From Adenophora triphylla var. japonica (Eukaryota; Streptophyta; Magnoliopsida; Asterales; Campanulaceae), in NCBI GenBank assembly GCA_022495995.1, contig JAFEMH010000983.1, positions 186,001-250,000 of the forward strand: a stretch of DNA of 64,000 bases, read 5' to 3'. Below are positions 1 through 11,272 of the stretch, piece after piece. Positions within the stretch are counted from its first letter, which is position 1; the number at the start of each line of letters is the position of its first letter. The position numbers and the translations under genes were made by a program. Below the pieces are notes generated by a model. It made no database searches, had not been told where the DNA came from, and was given only the letters and a program-made list of their open reading frames with translations.

Positions 1-215
1 TAGCAAAGGAATCTTCACTATTTACCCCACTCATTCTCTCTCCTATTTCACTTTTACACTCACAACATTCTATCTCCTAACTATTCCTCCCACTCATTCT
101 CTCTCCTATTTAATTCTTCATACTCACAACATTTTCTTTCACTTTTTCTCTCACTTACTTTTCCTTAATCCCCGTGCCCAGAAATTTGGTATCAATGTTG
201 GTGGGACGGAGGGAG
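1..215. mobile_element. Stowaway-like MITE fragment
   Basis: The right end reads GGGACGGAGGGAG followed by TA, the terminal motif shared by many short elements in this window. The interior has repeated CTCATTCTCTC and ACTCACAACA blocks, also found at 19267-19485 and, inverted, at 29310-29596. The left end lies outside the window. Confidence 0.6.
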
Positions 216-217
216 TA

Positions 218-850
218 TGTTTTTTTTCATTGGATTATAAAGATCAAGTGAATTTGTTGAGTTACATTTGTATTATTGAAAGTATCTTCATTATTCATGG
301 TTAGATTTAACCAAGTAGTGCATTTGATTTATCCAGGTTTGTTGTGCTGATTGTAGCAAAGAGAGCATTTTTTTTTTTTAATAAGAACCATAGTTGAAGT
401 CAGAATGCTAAAAGGCTAAGACATACAAGGGATATCAGGTAATTTTCATGTTTTTTCTATTTAAAATTAAGTATGTTTAAATGTGGTATGTCTGTTAGTT
501 TCTTAAAAAATATTGTCAACTTTTAAATTTTGGCACCCACTAACAAAATTTTCTGGGGACCCCACCCACCCATTTTTTGAAAACCACCTCATCATCTTCA
601 ACACCCTTCCACCACCTTCTTTTCATCCACATGACAACGTCTTCGTAAAAAATATAATGCAAGCTAGCCACCGGAAGTCACATGACTAAATTCCGTTATT
701 GTTTGACAAGAATGTTGACGGAGTGAGCATATTTAAAAATGCAAAAGTACAATAAGAATATTTAAAAAAATAAAAGTTCAAAGAGAAAATTTTAAAAATG
801 ACTAAAATATGATTTTTTTTCCTAGTAGAATCAACAATAGGGGTTTTCTT
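218..850. other. AT-rich sequence without a recognisable gene
   Basis: No convincing reading frame is present. The stretch from about 480 to 830 looks like decayed transposon sequence, but I see no defined ends. Confidence 0.4.
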
Positions 851-2640
851 TTAAAATGGACCTGAATATTGTAACGATGTTGCCATTTTTTTTTTCGAAA
901 GATTGGAATTTTCTCTTCTTTGAAAATCAATCAAAAAACACGGAGTCGCCACGCCATTTTTGTTTTAAGGGCCAAAACTTTGAAAAATGGCCGAGATTAG
1001 AGATTTGGGTTCGGAGGTCACGTTACACGCCGGGAAGAACGTTAGTGTTCACCCGGAATGCCTCGTAAAAACGAGTCTTCCAAGCTTAAAAACCATTTGT
1101 GTGTGTGTGTGTGTGTTCCTTTGGCCAAAATAAGTTCAAACTGAGAAAAATAAAAATTGGAAACTCTTTATAACACATTAAACAAGTCCCATGATTTTTG
1201 GTATGATTTTTGGGTTGAGTTTTGGTACTCAAAAGATTTCTTGAAGTTGGAAACCAATTCTGCTAGAATGAAAAAGGCAGTGGATACTTGATTTTAAAAC
1301 GGATTTAGGAGCTTTAAAACTTCAAAATCTGGGGAAAGTCTGAGAATTAAAGTTGTTCAAAACACCTTAAACAAGGTTTATGCAAAAGGATTTTCCATTT
1401 GGAGATGATTTGGTAGACCAAAACCTTCTGGAAATCTCAGATGTGGAATCTGGATTTCCAGAGACTGATGAACTGACCTTTAGAAAACAATTTGAAAAAG
1501 GGAGTTTTACTCACGCAAAAAATAAAGTAAAAATATTTATGGAAATCTCTGGATGTTGGCTACAGAAAGTGTTTTGTAGTCAACACCAAATTCCAAGTTC
1601 TTATGTGTCCAAAAAATTAGACCATGGACAGAGGTCTTAGAGAAAGGCTACTGGACAGCAACATTCCCTTGAAGGAAAATATGATTTAAAAGGGGTTTTG
1701 CATCCATGCTTGTCCCCATTTCCTTAGGCTTTGATTAGTAGTCACTAGACATTTTAGTGGTGATCTACTATATCAAGCCAACCTTAGGGTACATTAGGAC
1801 TTAAGCATTTCATTTGCTTGGGAAGGGGAGATTTAGCTTTGAAATCAAGATTTTATGTATGAAAATGGTTTTTAGGGTTTTGAAAATATGTTTGTAAGAA
1901 GTGAAAACAATTTTGAAAGAAATGTTGATCCTTGTAGAGGATCATCCATGGAGATGAACTTACATGGTGATCCTCTTGGATCTAAGGCAAGAGGAAAACA
2001 AGTTACATCTTCAAAGTATGAGATGCATGCATGGATGAAGGAGTTTAGGGTAAGAAGAAGGAGGGTTTACCAATCTTCTCTTGATTTTTGTTGAGTTTGA
2101 GGCTTGAATTTAAGAGTGTTTGAGGCTTGAATTTGAGAGTATTTAGTGAGTGTGATTTGGGAAAATGATTGAGAAAAAGGTGGCAATTCAAGGGAATTCC
2201 CACTGTTTTCTACAAGATTTTCGCCAAGGTGTTGCTGTGAATGAAGTTGTGGCTCCTTGAAAATGAAACTGAGGGGTTCAATTTATAGGCATTCTGGGAA
2301 TTCAAACATGTCCGCGCGGATCCAAATGTAAGCGTGCCTGGTTCATTAAATGCTGCTCCAGGCTTTGGACAAGAAGAATATTTTTCAAATTAAGCAACCA
2401 GTTTTTGTTCCAGCAGCTTCCATTTCGGGTTTTTGACCTTTATTTTGCTTTTGTGAGATTCTTTTCTTGGTTTAACTTTAAATAGCAATTCCCAATTTAC
2501 CCTTGCTTTGTTAGAAAAGTTAGAAATTGTTAGAAATGTTAGGAATGTTAGAACTTTCGTTAATTTTCTAACGAAAATACTAACAACTCAAATTGGAGCA
2601 CTTACAAATATACATACATCAAAGTCTTAGAATTAGAAAT
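850..2640. other. Degenerate LTR-like / repeat-derived region
   Basis: The 920-1060 segment (a GGAGTCGCCACG-type stretch, then a GC-richer block) resembles LTR sequence of plant Ty3/gypsy elements by memory only. A (TG)n run lies at about 1099-1113, and two near-identical TTTGAGGCTTGAATTT blocks occur at about 2094-2145. Open frames here are short and match nothing I know. No LTR pair or target duplication was found. Confidence 0.3.
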
Positions 2641-2937
2641 TTGGATGAAGTTAATAAGAGGCTAAACCTAGATTTTGTTTATTTACTAACAAGCACAATC
2701 ATCCCTAAATTAGTTCCTTCAAAGGATTGTAAACTATGCATTAGTTATTAGATAACCACTTCAATGGTATCGTTTATCAAATAAGTACATCTTCCCTCCC
2801 AAAAAAACTTCTGAATTTCTAAGGATCCTTTTTATCTTTTTGTTTTGTTTTTTGCTTTTATTTTGTTTGATGAGCAAGCCTGTCGTTAGTTTTACTATGT
2901 TGGAGCTAGTTTGGCAGATACATAAAATGTTTCACAA

Positions 2938-3780
2938 TGTTGATTGAACGGAATAAAAGTGACGGGCTAGGCCCAACACACGAAGCCCAATTATTCAGAC
3001 ATTGTTGCCACCACATTTTCAGTGAGTCGGCCAAATTATTACAAGGCCCAAGGCCCATCACCCAAGATCAGTCAACCTAGCTCATTGTCCGACCTAGATG
3101 GTCCCAACCTAGCTTTGTTCGACATGCGACCCAAACCTTAAATGGGTGTTACCCGGCCATATTATCCAGTCAGATCGACCTAGATCCATGCAGGCGACCT
3201 CGACCTACAAGGCGTACGTCGACCTATAGAGTCACAACACAACTGTAGCTCTTTCCATAACAGAAGTCCTACAAATCAGGAATTATTTACGGACACGATC
3301 TCTCATACAAATCTGATACGTGTTTCAAGGGATTTCGCACAATCCTACTGCAATTATAACTCTTATCAACGCCTATACATACTTGACAACTTCAACGGTT
3401 TTAAGGTAATTGACTATTTGTTATTCTGAATTCATTGTTCATTATAATATTTCAGCTCTCGAATCACAATAGTTACTCTCACGCCCGAGGGTCTTCGCCG
3501 GAGATCATTCCAGCTAGTCGTGAGTTCTGTTTTCAGGTCAAAAGCTAGGAGATCAGTCTTGTTGTTGGACGGAGATTGATACAACACGATTCATGTGGCA
3601 TCAGTTTGGTTCCATTGCCGGGAATCGAAACTTTTTGACCTCGAAATTTAATCAGAGAGTAATATGGCTGCAGACAGACAGACTGCATCATCCGACATTG
3701 ATCCAACGCTCAGTAGGACGGTAAGAAATATCGAGGTAGGCAACACTCCATCAGCCGATCAACACTCCCATTTTATTTAT
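2938..3780 (+). mobile_element. Truncated LTR retrotransposon (LTR, leader and gag start)
   Basis: An LTR-like block begins TGTTGATTGAACGG. It is followed near 3606-3630 by a sequence close to the tRNA-Asp-type primer binding site used by Tat/Athila-like plant gypsy elements (TGGTTCCATTGCCGGGAA). A methionine start at 3664 opens a short gag-like frame (MAADRQTASSDIDPTLSR) that runs into AT-rich DNA and stops. No second LTR and no pol are present. The primer-site match is imperfect, so the lineage is tentative. Confidence 0.5.
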
Positions 3781-4130
3781 GTAAACTTCATTTTAGTTGT
3801 CTCCTGACTCTCTCTCACTTTATTATTTTCTCCGTCTCATAATTAATATTACATTATTTTTAAATATTAAAAAATAATTTTATTATGATACGAAGTACAG
3901 TATATTATGAACAATTAAATCCGTCTCACTTTAAATTACAAAATAATAATTATTAATAAAGAAATCTAAATAGAAATATTATTTTTTCCATCTCAAATAA
4001 ATACTTTAAAAAATATACTTCTATAAAAATTATATTATTCATTTCAAAAATAAATATTACTTTTTTAGATGAATAAAATAGTATTCTTTTTTTAAATGTA
4101 GTATTATTTTTTGGTCGCTACACATAGCGA
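3781..4130. other. AT-rich sequence with MITE-like remnants
   Basis: CTCCGTCTCA and similar motifs are followed by AT-rich inverted stretches, as in decayed Stowaway-type elements. No clean ends are visible. Confidence 0.3.
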
Positions 4131-4602
4131 AAGTAACCCTTGACTTGTGGTGAAGACCACACTTGACCGGTGATGAAGACCACACTTCACATACTACTAA
4201 AGATTATTAATAGGAAAAAAAATGATTCAAGATGATAATGACCTGACATAATTTTACATTGACATACTACTAAAGGCCACACTTGACCGGTGGTGAAGAC
4301 CACACTTGACCGATCAGTCAAAAAATAGTCCCAACCGATCCTTGTGACCGGTCAAAAAATGATTCAAGGTGATAGTGACCTGAAATTCAACCAACCAATA
4401 GTAGGACGCCACGTGTCCCAATAAAAAAAAAGAAGGAAATTCGCCTGCATACACGCGCCATTTTCCTCCAAATCAAGACCTGCCACTTGTAATTTGCATA
4501 GCATATCTTCAATTATGCCATGAAAGGAAATGACTAAATTGTCCTTGGAATTTTGGCAAAAATTTTGACGCTATTCATGTTCATTGGATGACCTGCTTTA
4601 AT
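4130..4602 (-). mobile_element. Helitron-like fragment
   Basis: On the minus strand the right edge reads TCTATATATTAAAGCAGG, which resembles the 5' terminus of plant Helitrons. Near the left edge (about 4121-4134) is a perfect short hairpin, CGCTA-CACA-TAGCG, as expected close to a Helitron 3' end. I could not place a terminal CTRR. A short direct repeat (GACCACACTTGACCGG-type) occurs about three times at 4155-4310. No Rep/helicase gene is present. Confidence 0.35.
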
Positions 4603-4851
4603 ATATAGATAGATAAGAGTAATGTTGACCTTACAACTATTCCTACAACTAAGCCTTTATGAAGATCAAATGGTCGGTTCAATCACACATCCCCAATTTC
4701 TATTCCCTTTTCTTCCCTTGTATGTTGTAACCGCACTCAAAACTCTCTTCATAAACTTTTTTGAGTTGAAGTCAGATCTCGATTTTATGCGGATCGGTCT
4801 CGATGAGTATTGGAAGTTCTTCAATTAACAACAATTTTGTGATGTTGATGG

Positions 4852-5229
4852 TAGGGCTGGCAAAATTTTTGATTTTCTCGACTCGTCCCAATTTCGACCC
4901 GAAATAATCCCGATCCCAATTTTATCGGGATTTTTCCCGTCCCAACTTATTTCGGACGATATTCGAAATAGATTTCAATCCTGTCGGGATTCCCGACCCG
5001 TCCCGACTATATTTATTAATTTAATTAGACATGTAAATATATATGTAATAATATAAATTAGTAATTATTGTGCCTCCCTCTCACTCTCTCTCAGTAAACA
5101 AAGTTACAATCCCTCTCCCAAATTCCAAACCCTCCCCGCCTCTTCTCTCGGGGATTTTGCCAGCCACATTCCTGATCGTCTCCCCGCCTCAGACATTCTC
5201 AAGTCTCAACTCGACACAGGAACTGTAAG
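4852..5229 (+). mobile_element. hAT-like element 5' end
   Basis: It starts TAGGGCTGGCAAAAT, a typical plant hAT terminus. About 150 bp of subterminal CCCGA/TCGGG repeats follow, then a CT-rich leader-like stretch. No transposase gene follows because a second element end begins at 5230. Confidence 0.5.
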
Positions 5230-5420
5230 TAGGGGTGGGTATCGGGTCGGGTTTCGGGTTTTTTGGGTTAAGTACCCGAAAAATCGGGTGGCATATTTTA
5301 TTACCCGAAACCGATCCGAAAAAAATCGGATAACCTCGCATCGGGTAACCGCAAAATCGGGTTCGGGTAACCCGTTTAGTTTAAAACCACATTAAAAAAA
5401 AAAAACCTTTTTTTGGTTTT
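5230..5420 (+). mobile_element. Second hAT-like terminus nested in the first
   Basis: It starts TAGGGGTGGGTATCGGG and carries dense GGGTAACCCG-type subterminal motifs. It follows the leader of the preceding hAT-like end directly, which suggests nesting. Its other end was not found. Confidence 0.45.
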
Positions 5421-5861
5421 GGCACCCGCCCCCCCCCCCTCCCTCAACCAAATCTATCAAGGTCCGCTCCCGAATTTTTAGAGGAGAGAAAGGAAGAGAA
5501 GAGAAGAGAAGAGAAGGGAATTTAACATTTCATTTAAGTGCTCTCGAGTTTAAAAAGGAAAAGGAAGGAAAAGAATTTAAATTACATCTTTACCCTTAAT
5601 AAAAAAAGAGTAAAATTATATTTAAGGGGCAAAATAAGTATATCAACAAATATATTTAGAGTTGGTCTCCTGTAAGAACAAGGGGATCCGTCTCATGCAT
5701 GAGACGGGTCGACCCATGGGTGGCAGCTCATGCCTTTTAAAACAGCTATTACGTTTAGAAAAAGTAATAGTTACCATCTCTTAATGTAATGACTGTATAC
5801 ATAAAGTAACATTGTTAATAAGTAAACGTAATACCTGTTTTAAAAAAAAAAAAACTCGTTT

Positions 5862-6290
5862 TTACCCATTTTTTCAAATGTAATACAAACTATATGTATT
5901 ACATTTGAAATGTAATAACTTATTTTAGTAATAATAAGTATTACTTTTGCCAAACGAAGAAAACATAGGGAAAACACTATTACTTTTCTGTATATATGTA
6001 TTATTTTTACCCATTTTTTCAAATGTAATACAAACTATATGTATTATAATACAAACTATATGTATTACATTTGAAATGTAATAACTTATTTTAGTTATAA
6101 TAAGTATTACTTTTGCCAAACGAAGAAAACATAGGGAAAAACACTATTACTTTTTTCAAATGTAATACAAACTATATGTATTACATTTGAAATGTAATAA
6201 CTTATTTTAGTTATAATAAGTATTACTTTTGCCAAACGAAGAAAACATAGGGAAAAACACTATTACTTTTCTGTATATATGTATTACTTT
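5862..6290. repeat. Tandem repeat inside the MULE (about 130-145 bp, three copies)
   Basis: Three successive copies contain TTTTTTCAAATGTAATACAA, a palindromic TACATTTGAAATGTA core and a TTGCCAAACGAAGAAAACAT block. The third copy is shorter at its start. The TAATA-rich content gives frames on both strands without coding meaning. Confidence 0.75.
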
Positions 6291-6553
6291 AATGTATACA
6301 AACTATTACTTTATATGCATACAATTATTACATTATGTTATATTAACTATTACTTTTCACAAACCGAAAAAAAACAAAATTTAAAAATATAAAAATATAA
6401 AAAAAACAAACTATAATGGAATGAACTAGTCTAGGCTTTCAATGGAAGAACCCAATTGCTACTTCGACAAACCAATGTTCTTCGTCAGAGTTGAAGAAAG
6501 CTGGCGATTGACCATTGATGAACCTTGTAATGAAAAGATGGGGGATACTATCT

Positions 6554-7021
6554 CTACCAATAATCATTGCAGGAACAGGTGCCTCCCTTAAAATGGTGAA
6601 ATCTGCTCCCATCCCTCACAACAATCTCCCTCTCAAACACCTTTGATAAAATCTTGGTCATTTCATGGCAATCCCTATGCCTCAATTTGGATGTGGAGTC
6701 AGAAACTCCGGCGATGCGTATTTTGTCGTCGGAATCATTAGGGCTATAACAGGTCGGAGCGATTGGAGGGGAAATAGGTCGGCGGAGAATTGGTTTAGAG
6801 GGAGAGGACGGTCGTTGCTTGGCCGGAGTAGGAGGACGTTGATTTGGGTTGCGATTTTGGGTATGGAGAGAGTTGGCGAGGAGGGGATTCGAGAGGTAAT
6901 GGGGCGAAGTCTCTGTTTGAGAATCGATTGGGGAAGAATTGGTGAAGAAGGTCGTTCCTGGGCGGGTCATGGGTATAAATCCGACCCGTCTCATGGATGA
7001 GACGGGTATCCCTGTTCTCAC
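6554..7021 (-). other. GC-rich open frame of unknown origin in the MULE
   Basis: About 155 codons are open on the minus strand and about 110 on the plus strand (6665-7000). The minus frame is Pro/Ser/Arg-rich in its first two thirds and overlaps the terminal inverted repeat, so the present start is probably not native. I do not recognise the protein. Base composition unlike the surroundings suggests a captured exon or UTR. It could equally be non-coding. Confidence 0.3.
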
Positions 7022-7259
7022 CTAAGTTTTTGTCATATATTTAATGAAATTTTATTTCCTTCTACTTCCTCCCACTTTTGAAAGGAAGGAAAATTTCAAA
7101 ATTTTCCTCCCTTTTCCTTTTTCCTTCCCTGTAAAACTCGGGAGCACAAAAATTTATTTCCCCTTTCTTTCTTTTCTCTTCATTTGGAAACTCGAAAGCA
7201 CATCATCCCGGAAGCACACCATCAGAGATTCATATGAGAGACTCTCTCTCAGGCTTAGA

Positions 7260-7400
7260 CATACAAATGAAACGGGATGAGACGATATTTTTTAATCCCG
7301 TTTGAAAACGGGACTATTCGAAACATCACGTTTGAAACGCGGGACGAACACGGGATGGGACGTCCCGTTCCCGTTTCTTAAAAAAAAAAAAAAAAGTCAA
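7260..7400. mobile_element. hAT-like subterminal repeat block
   Basis: Repeated AACGGGA / TCCCGTT motifs, with GGGATGGGACGTCCCG at about 7353-7368, end in a poly-A run. This is the composition of hAT subterminal regions. It may be the far end of the element beginning at 4852, but no 8-bp duplication could be matched. Confidence 0.35.
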
Positions 7401-7415
7401 AATTGTTAACATTAC

Positions 7416-7430
7416 AACCCTAACCCTAAA
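7416..7430 (+). promoter_or_regulatory. Telo-box-like motif upstream of the kinesin remnant
   Basis: AACCCTAACCCTAAA contains the plant telo-box (AAACCCTAA class), often found in 5' regions of genes expressed in dividing cells. It lies about 125 bp before the kinesin start codon. It could also be a chance interstitial telomere-like repeat. Confidence 0.4.
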
Positions 7431-7554
7431 TTAATCGGTTCTTTTCTCTTTCTCTTCCGCAATCACACAATTCATTTCTATAGAGAGAGTGAAATTTGAA
7501 TGTTTTGAACATCATCCGTTCAAGTTCTTTTTGTTTGATCTACGGTTGTAAATC

Positions 7555-8756
7555 ATGAATGCGGTAGGAAGGCAGGGACAAAAATCCGGTGCATCGGCGG
7601 CGCATCATCTGCGTCAATACTCTGATAACTACTTAGACTCCTCCAATGGCCGTTGGCTGCAATCAGCTAGTCTTCAGCATCTCCAGTCTTCTTCCAATGC
7701 CGCCGCCGCTCCGGCTCAGCAGGTTCTACTCCTTGTAATTACTGTACTCTATTTCTGTAGATCTGGGGGTTTTGATTGGGGAAATTTGTTAATTGATGGC
7801 AGGACTTTGGTTATTATGGTGGGGGAGGTCAAGGTTCCAGAATGTACAGGAATACGCAGAGGAATTTTGGTGGAGAAAGCGACCTATTCTCGGAGCCTTT
7901 GACGCCGCCGGGGAATTCAAGGTACAGGAAGAATGGTGAATAGCAAGTCTCTTCCAGTGAGTTCAGTCCTGGATTGTTAGATTTGCATTCCTTCGATACT
8001 GAGCTTATTCCTGAGGTCAGTTACTTCCATCAGAAGGTGAAATTGTTGGTTTTCTGTTTCCTTTTCTATGGTAGATAATTTTTAGTTTGTTCGTTTGTTG
8101 TTCAATGTAGTGCCAAGATATATTTCAATCTCTATTCAAAAGTTTAGCCGGTAGATAACCATCTGCTTTCGCTCTTATTGATTTTATTTCACATTGTTCT
8201 ATTGAAATTCTAGGTTTAATGATTACATGCATTATTCATCTTATTTTACCTTTTTTTGGCTGATATTGTATGATAATGATAGATACCCGGTTGCTAGAAT
8301 GTATGAGGCTCCCATGTATCAAGCTGCTCGAGGCAGAAGCGTTGATGACTCTGAGGCATATGTTGGATATAACAAACAGTCTAGAGCGCGTGGTGTGCCA
8401 GATAACAGCCTTTTAAAAAGTTTTGCTCCAGAGAAAGAAAAGGCTAGCAATGTTGCAAAGATCAAAGTCGTGGTATGGTTATCCTATCCCACTTTATCTC
8501 GAACGATCAGATATTGATTTTATTCTTGCCTTGCTGGAGTTCTTCTAGTTCTTGAATTTTAGATTGAATTTATTGAGACTAATTTGCTTAAACTGCTTAG
8601 TTGGTCATACTCATATCCACTTAAAATGTGATGATGGCTGCCTTGTTATAGGTCCGCAAGAGGCCACTAAATAAAAAGGAGTTGGCGAAGAATGAGGACA
8701 TCATTAGTATAGAGAGTCATGCTAACTGCCTTACAGTTCATGAGACTAAACTCAAG
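7555..8756 (+). pseudogene. Kinesin-13B-like gene, 5' part only
   Basis: Four coding exons are recognisable: 7555-7722, 7803-8015, about 8283-8472 and 8652-8756, with GT-AG introns. They match the N-terminal part of plant kinesin-13B: NGRWLQSASLQHLQSS, then FSPGLLDLHSFDTEL, then NVAKIKVV and VRKRPLNKKE with NCLTVHETKLK, which leads into the motor domain. Intact family members are microtubule-depolymerising internal-motor kinesins, but the ATP-binding P-loop and the rest of the motor are absent here. Exon 2 has an in-frame TAG at 7941-7943. Exon 3 begins with an apparent extra C (ATACCCGG) that shifts the frame. Homology ends after exon 4, and a hAT-like terminus begins about 110 bp later in the intron. 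I therefore call it a truncated pseudogene. Confidence 0.85.
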
Positions 8757-8864
8757 GTTAGTGTCAGTATCATATTACAGTTAATACATTCTTTTGATCA
8801 AAACATATACTCCAAGCACATTGAATCAATACTATCAGTATTGAATCTATTGATGCAATGTGCC

Positions 8865-9860
8865 TCATGGGTCCCGCATGGGTCCCGCGTCCCGCAAATG
8901 GGACGGGATGGGACGGAGTATTTTTGTCCCGTCCCGTTTTGTCCCGTTCCCGTCGTGGGACAACATAATTTCGTCCCGTCCCGTATTCCCGTATTGACGG
9001 CTCTACAGTCAGACTCAGTCTCTCTCCCAACAACACCACACACACACACACACACCCCAAAAAAAAAAAAACCTAAAAACTTTTCATCTCACTATCTCAG
9101 ATCCAAAGCTTCTTGTTCTTGCCTTCATCCCGTCATCCGTTCATCGTCTACTCGTCTCAACTGACAACTTTCAACTCTCATCGTTCACCAGCCTCGCCGC
9201 CCTCACTCCCCGTCTCATGCCGCTCGAGTCTCAACTTCCAATGTACTCGCCTTCCAAGTTCCAACTTCATTCCTTCGGCCGGTAGCACCAGCACAGCACC
9301 CTAGCCTCACAGAGTCGCAGTCGCCTCCCACAGCTCGCTCAGATCAGTCTCTTACTCACGAAGTCTCACGAACCAAGCTCAGTTTCTCTCTCTCTCTTTT
9401 AAGTTTTATCCATTTGCTCGATTTTAAAATGATCCAAGCGACTGAGCCTCCATTTCTGATTTATTTAATTATGCAACTCCGTTTACTTTCCTTTTTTCTT
9501 TTTCTTTAATTTTGGTGTCATGGTTTTCGATGTATTCTTGTAATTTCTACACTTAGATGGGGTTATGATTCATGATTTTGTTTTCTGATTTCTTGTCTAC
9601 TTTTTTGTTTCACTTGTTGACAGTTGAAATTGAAATGTGTTGTAACTCTGTAACTGTAAGAAACCCATGTATGTAATTATGTGTATTGTTCATACATCTC
9701 TCGCTCTTTCTTTCTCTCTCACTCTCATCTCATCGATTAACCATTAATCATTGCAGATTCACAGCGACTCTGCACCAGATTCTCTCTCTTTCACTCTCTC
9801 TCTCTCATTCATACAGTAAGTCTCTCTCTCAATTTCATCTTCTCAGCTCTCAATGTTTTT
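8865..9860 (+). mobile_element. hAT-like 5' end with leader region
   Basis: GGGTCCCGC / GGGACGGGA motifs fill 8870-8990 as in hAT subterminal regions. A long CT-rich leader-like stretch follows, with a (CA)n run at about 9039-9055 and CTCTCT tracts to 9860, similar in layout to the leader at 5090-5220. No transposase is present. The element interrupts intron 4 of the kinesin remnant. No opposite end was identified. Confidence 0.4.
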
Positions 9861-9865
9861 TTTTA

Positions 9866-10470
9866 TTAAGCAGTTGATGATTCTTTGCTGATATTGTTAT
9901 GTTCTGTCGTCTTGGAAGTTAGAATGTCTGCTGCAATATTATCCAATTTTAGTTTCACTCCGTTTAATTGAATAAATTGCAATACGAAATGTTTGCTTGA
10001 TAATAGCCATATGGACGTATGGATGAGGATCCAACTTAAATTAGCTATCAGCAATAATGAATTAAATATTCTGCCAAATTTATTTTTTGACAATTAAGAT
10101 AGAGCTTGAAGGTATATATCTTTTCAATTAGTTTCTTCAAATGTTTGCCTGTAAAAAGGACTTAAGGCGTCTTGCTTAAATGTTGGGAAGGCGCCACTGG
10201 GAAGATGTCGGATTTGAACTTGGAAAAGATGAGTTTTGCCTTGGAGGGAGAGGCTGTTTTGCGTATGAAAGAAAGGGAGAGATAGTTTTGTCTGCAATGG
10301 AGTTGTCAGCTTTAATGGAGTAGAGGAGCGAGCGGTTGTCCGCTTTAATGGAGTGGAATGGGCGTTGGAGATGAAGTTTGGGTGGTTGGGAGTTAGGAAG
10401 TTAAGGATAGAATATGGGTGGGTGTGGGAAAGGGGTATAATGGGTAGTTAGAGTGGGGTGTGGGGATTGG
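9866..10470. other. No supported feature
   Basis: Mixed-composition DNA without a convincing frame. From about 10200 it becomes G-rich, with repeated AATGGAGT motifs, immediately outside the palindrome. Confidence 0.4.
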
Positions 10471-10763
10471 TTTTAACTAGATTTAATATATTTTTTGGTC
10501 CCTCGACTTTGAGGAAAACTTTTATGTGGTCCTACAATAAAAAAATCAATTAGTTTGGTCCTACATATTATTGTTTGTTGTTTAAAACCCCCGTCACCGT
10601 GAAAATTGCCGTCTATTTTTTTTAAATGCCTAAAGTACCCTTGCCTGCATATATAATGGGGATGGGCCTTTCATTTATACCGCAGTACGCACCTCTCTCC
10701 CCTCTTCTGAAAAACCCACCATTCTGATCAAGTTTGAAGGATTCAAACATCGAAATCGAGACG

Positions 10764-11269
10764 ATGACTTCATCTTCCATTGCTCAATCTGATGCTAGAT
10801 CTCGCGAAGGTGGTCCATTTTGTAAGTGCAATGCTCCAGCTCCATTGAAGACCTCACAAACTGATAGTAACCCTGGCAAGCTCTTCTATGGATGCGCAAA
10901 TTATAGTGTAAGTGTTGACAATTTTAGGTTTAAATCTTTTTTTTACAGACTGAGTTTTCTTGTTGAAAATACACAATTTTCAAAAGATTTTTTTATAAGT
11001 GCAATGCTCCAGCTCCGGACTGATTTTTTTGTTGGAAATTATATTCTAGAAAATACACTTTATTTTTGCACCATGATATCACAGACTTCACAGTCTGAAA
11101 AAGAAATAATATTTGATCCATATCAATTATGTAGAAAACCTCTTCGGGTTGTGGATTTTTTGAATGGGTAAATGATGTAACGAGTGAAGATGTTACCGAA
11201 TTGAAAGAGAAGTTAACCAAGACTGAGATGAAGCTGCAGAAAACAAAAGAGAGGAAAATGACACACTAA
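10764..11269 (+). CDS. GRF zinc-finger protein, left-arm copy (2 exons, 92 aa)
   Basis: Exon 1 is 10764-10907 (48 codons) and exon 2 is 11135-11269, joined in phase 0 by a GT-AG intron. The protein shows a complete GRF-type zinc finger: FCKCN, then NPGKLFYGC, then SGCGFFEW, giving the C-x-C...C...C ligands and the F/W residues of the family. A short charged, probably coiled-coil tail follows (about residues 60-90). Small proteins of this layout are common in plant genomes and often sit in transposons. The function is probably nucleic-acid binding, inferred from the fold. The gene is convergent with the METTL13 segment and its stop lies a few bases from it. The right arm has a second intact copy. 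Confidence 0.7.
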
Positions 11270-11272
11270 AAT

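Larger units (their letters stand above)
5659..7034. mobile_element. Non-autonomous MULE (Pack-MULE-like)
   Basis: The 9-bp sequence ATATATTTA flanks it at 5650-5658 and 7035-7043, the duplication length typical of Mutator-like elements. The ends are imperfect inverted repeats: GTAAGAACAAGGGGATCCGT near 5672, and the inverse of GTGAGAACAGGGATACCCGT near 7020. Each is followed by a CCGTCTCAT...ATGAGACGGGTC palindrome. The left half holds a tandem repeat. The right half (about 6440-6970) is clearly GC-richer, with overlapping open frames on both strands and no transposase, as expected for captured genomic DNA. Confidence 0.65.
5539..7147. mobile_element. Inverted-repeat element hosting the Pack-MULE
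   Basis: The left arm contains GTGCTCTCGAGTTT followed by a purine-rich AAGGAAAAGGAAGG run. The right arm carries the inverse: a CCTTTTCC run, then AAACTCGGGAGCAC ending at 7147. Removing 5659-7034 and one copy of its 9-bp duplication would leave a MITE-sized element of about 220 bp. The outer target duplication is unclear. Confidence 0.45.

Noticed and set aside
5390..5450. C-rich run with possible quadruplex or regulatory role
   Set aside because: It is a short homopolymer next to a hAT-like end, with no supporting context.
8770..9164. Open frames on both strands around 8770-9164
   Set aside because: They run through hAT-like GGGACGGG repeats and a (CA)n run. Their content is repeat-driven.
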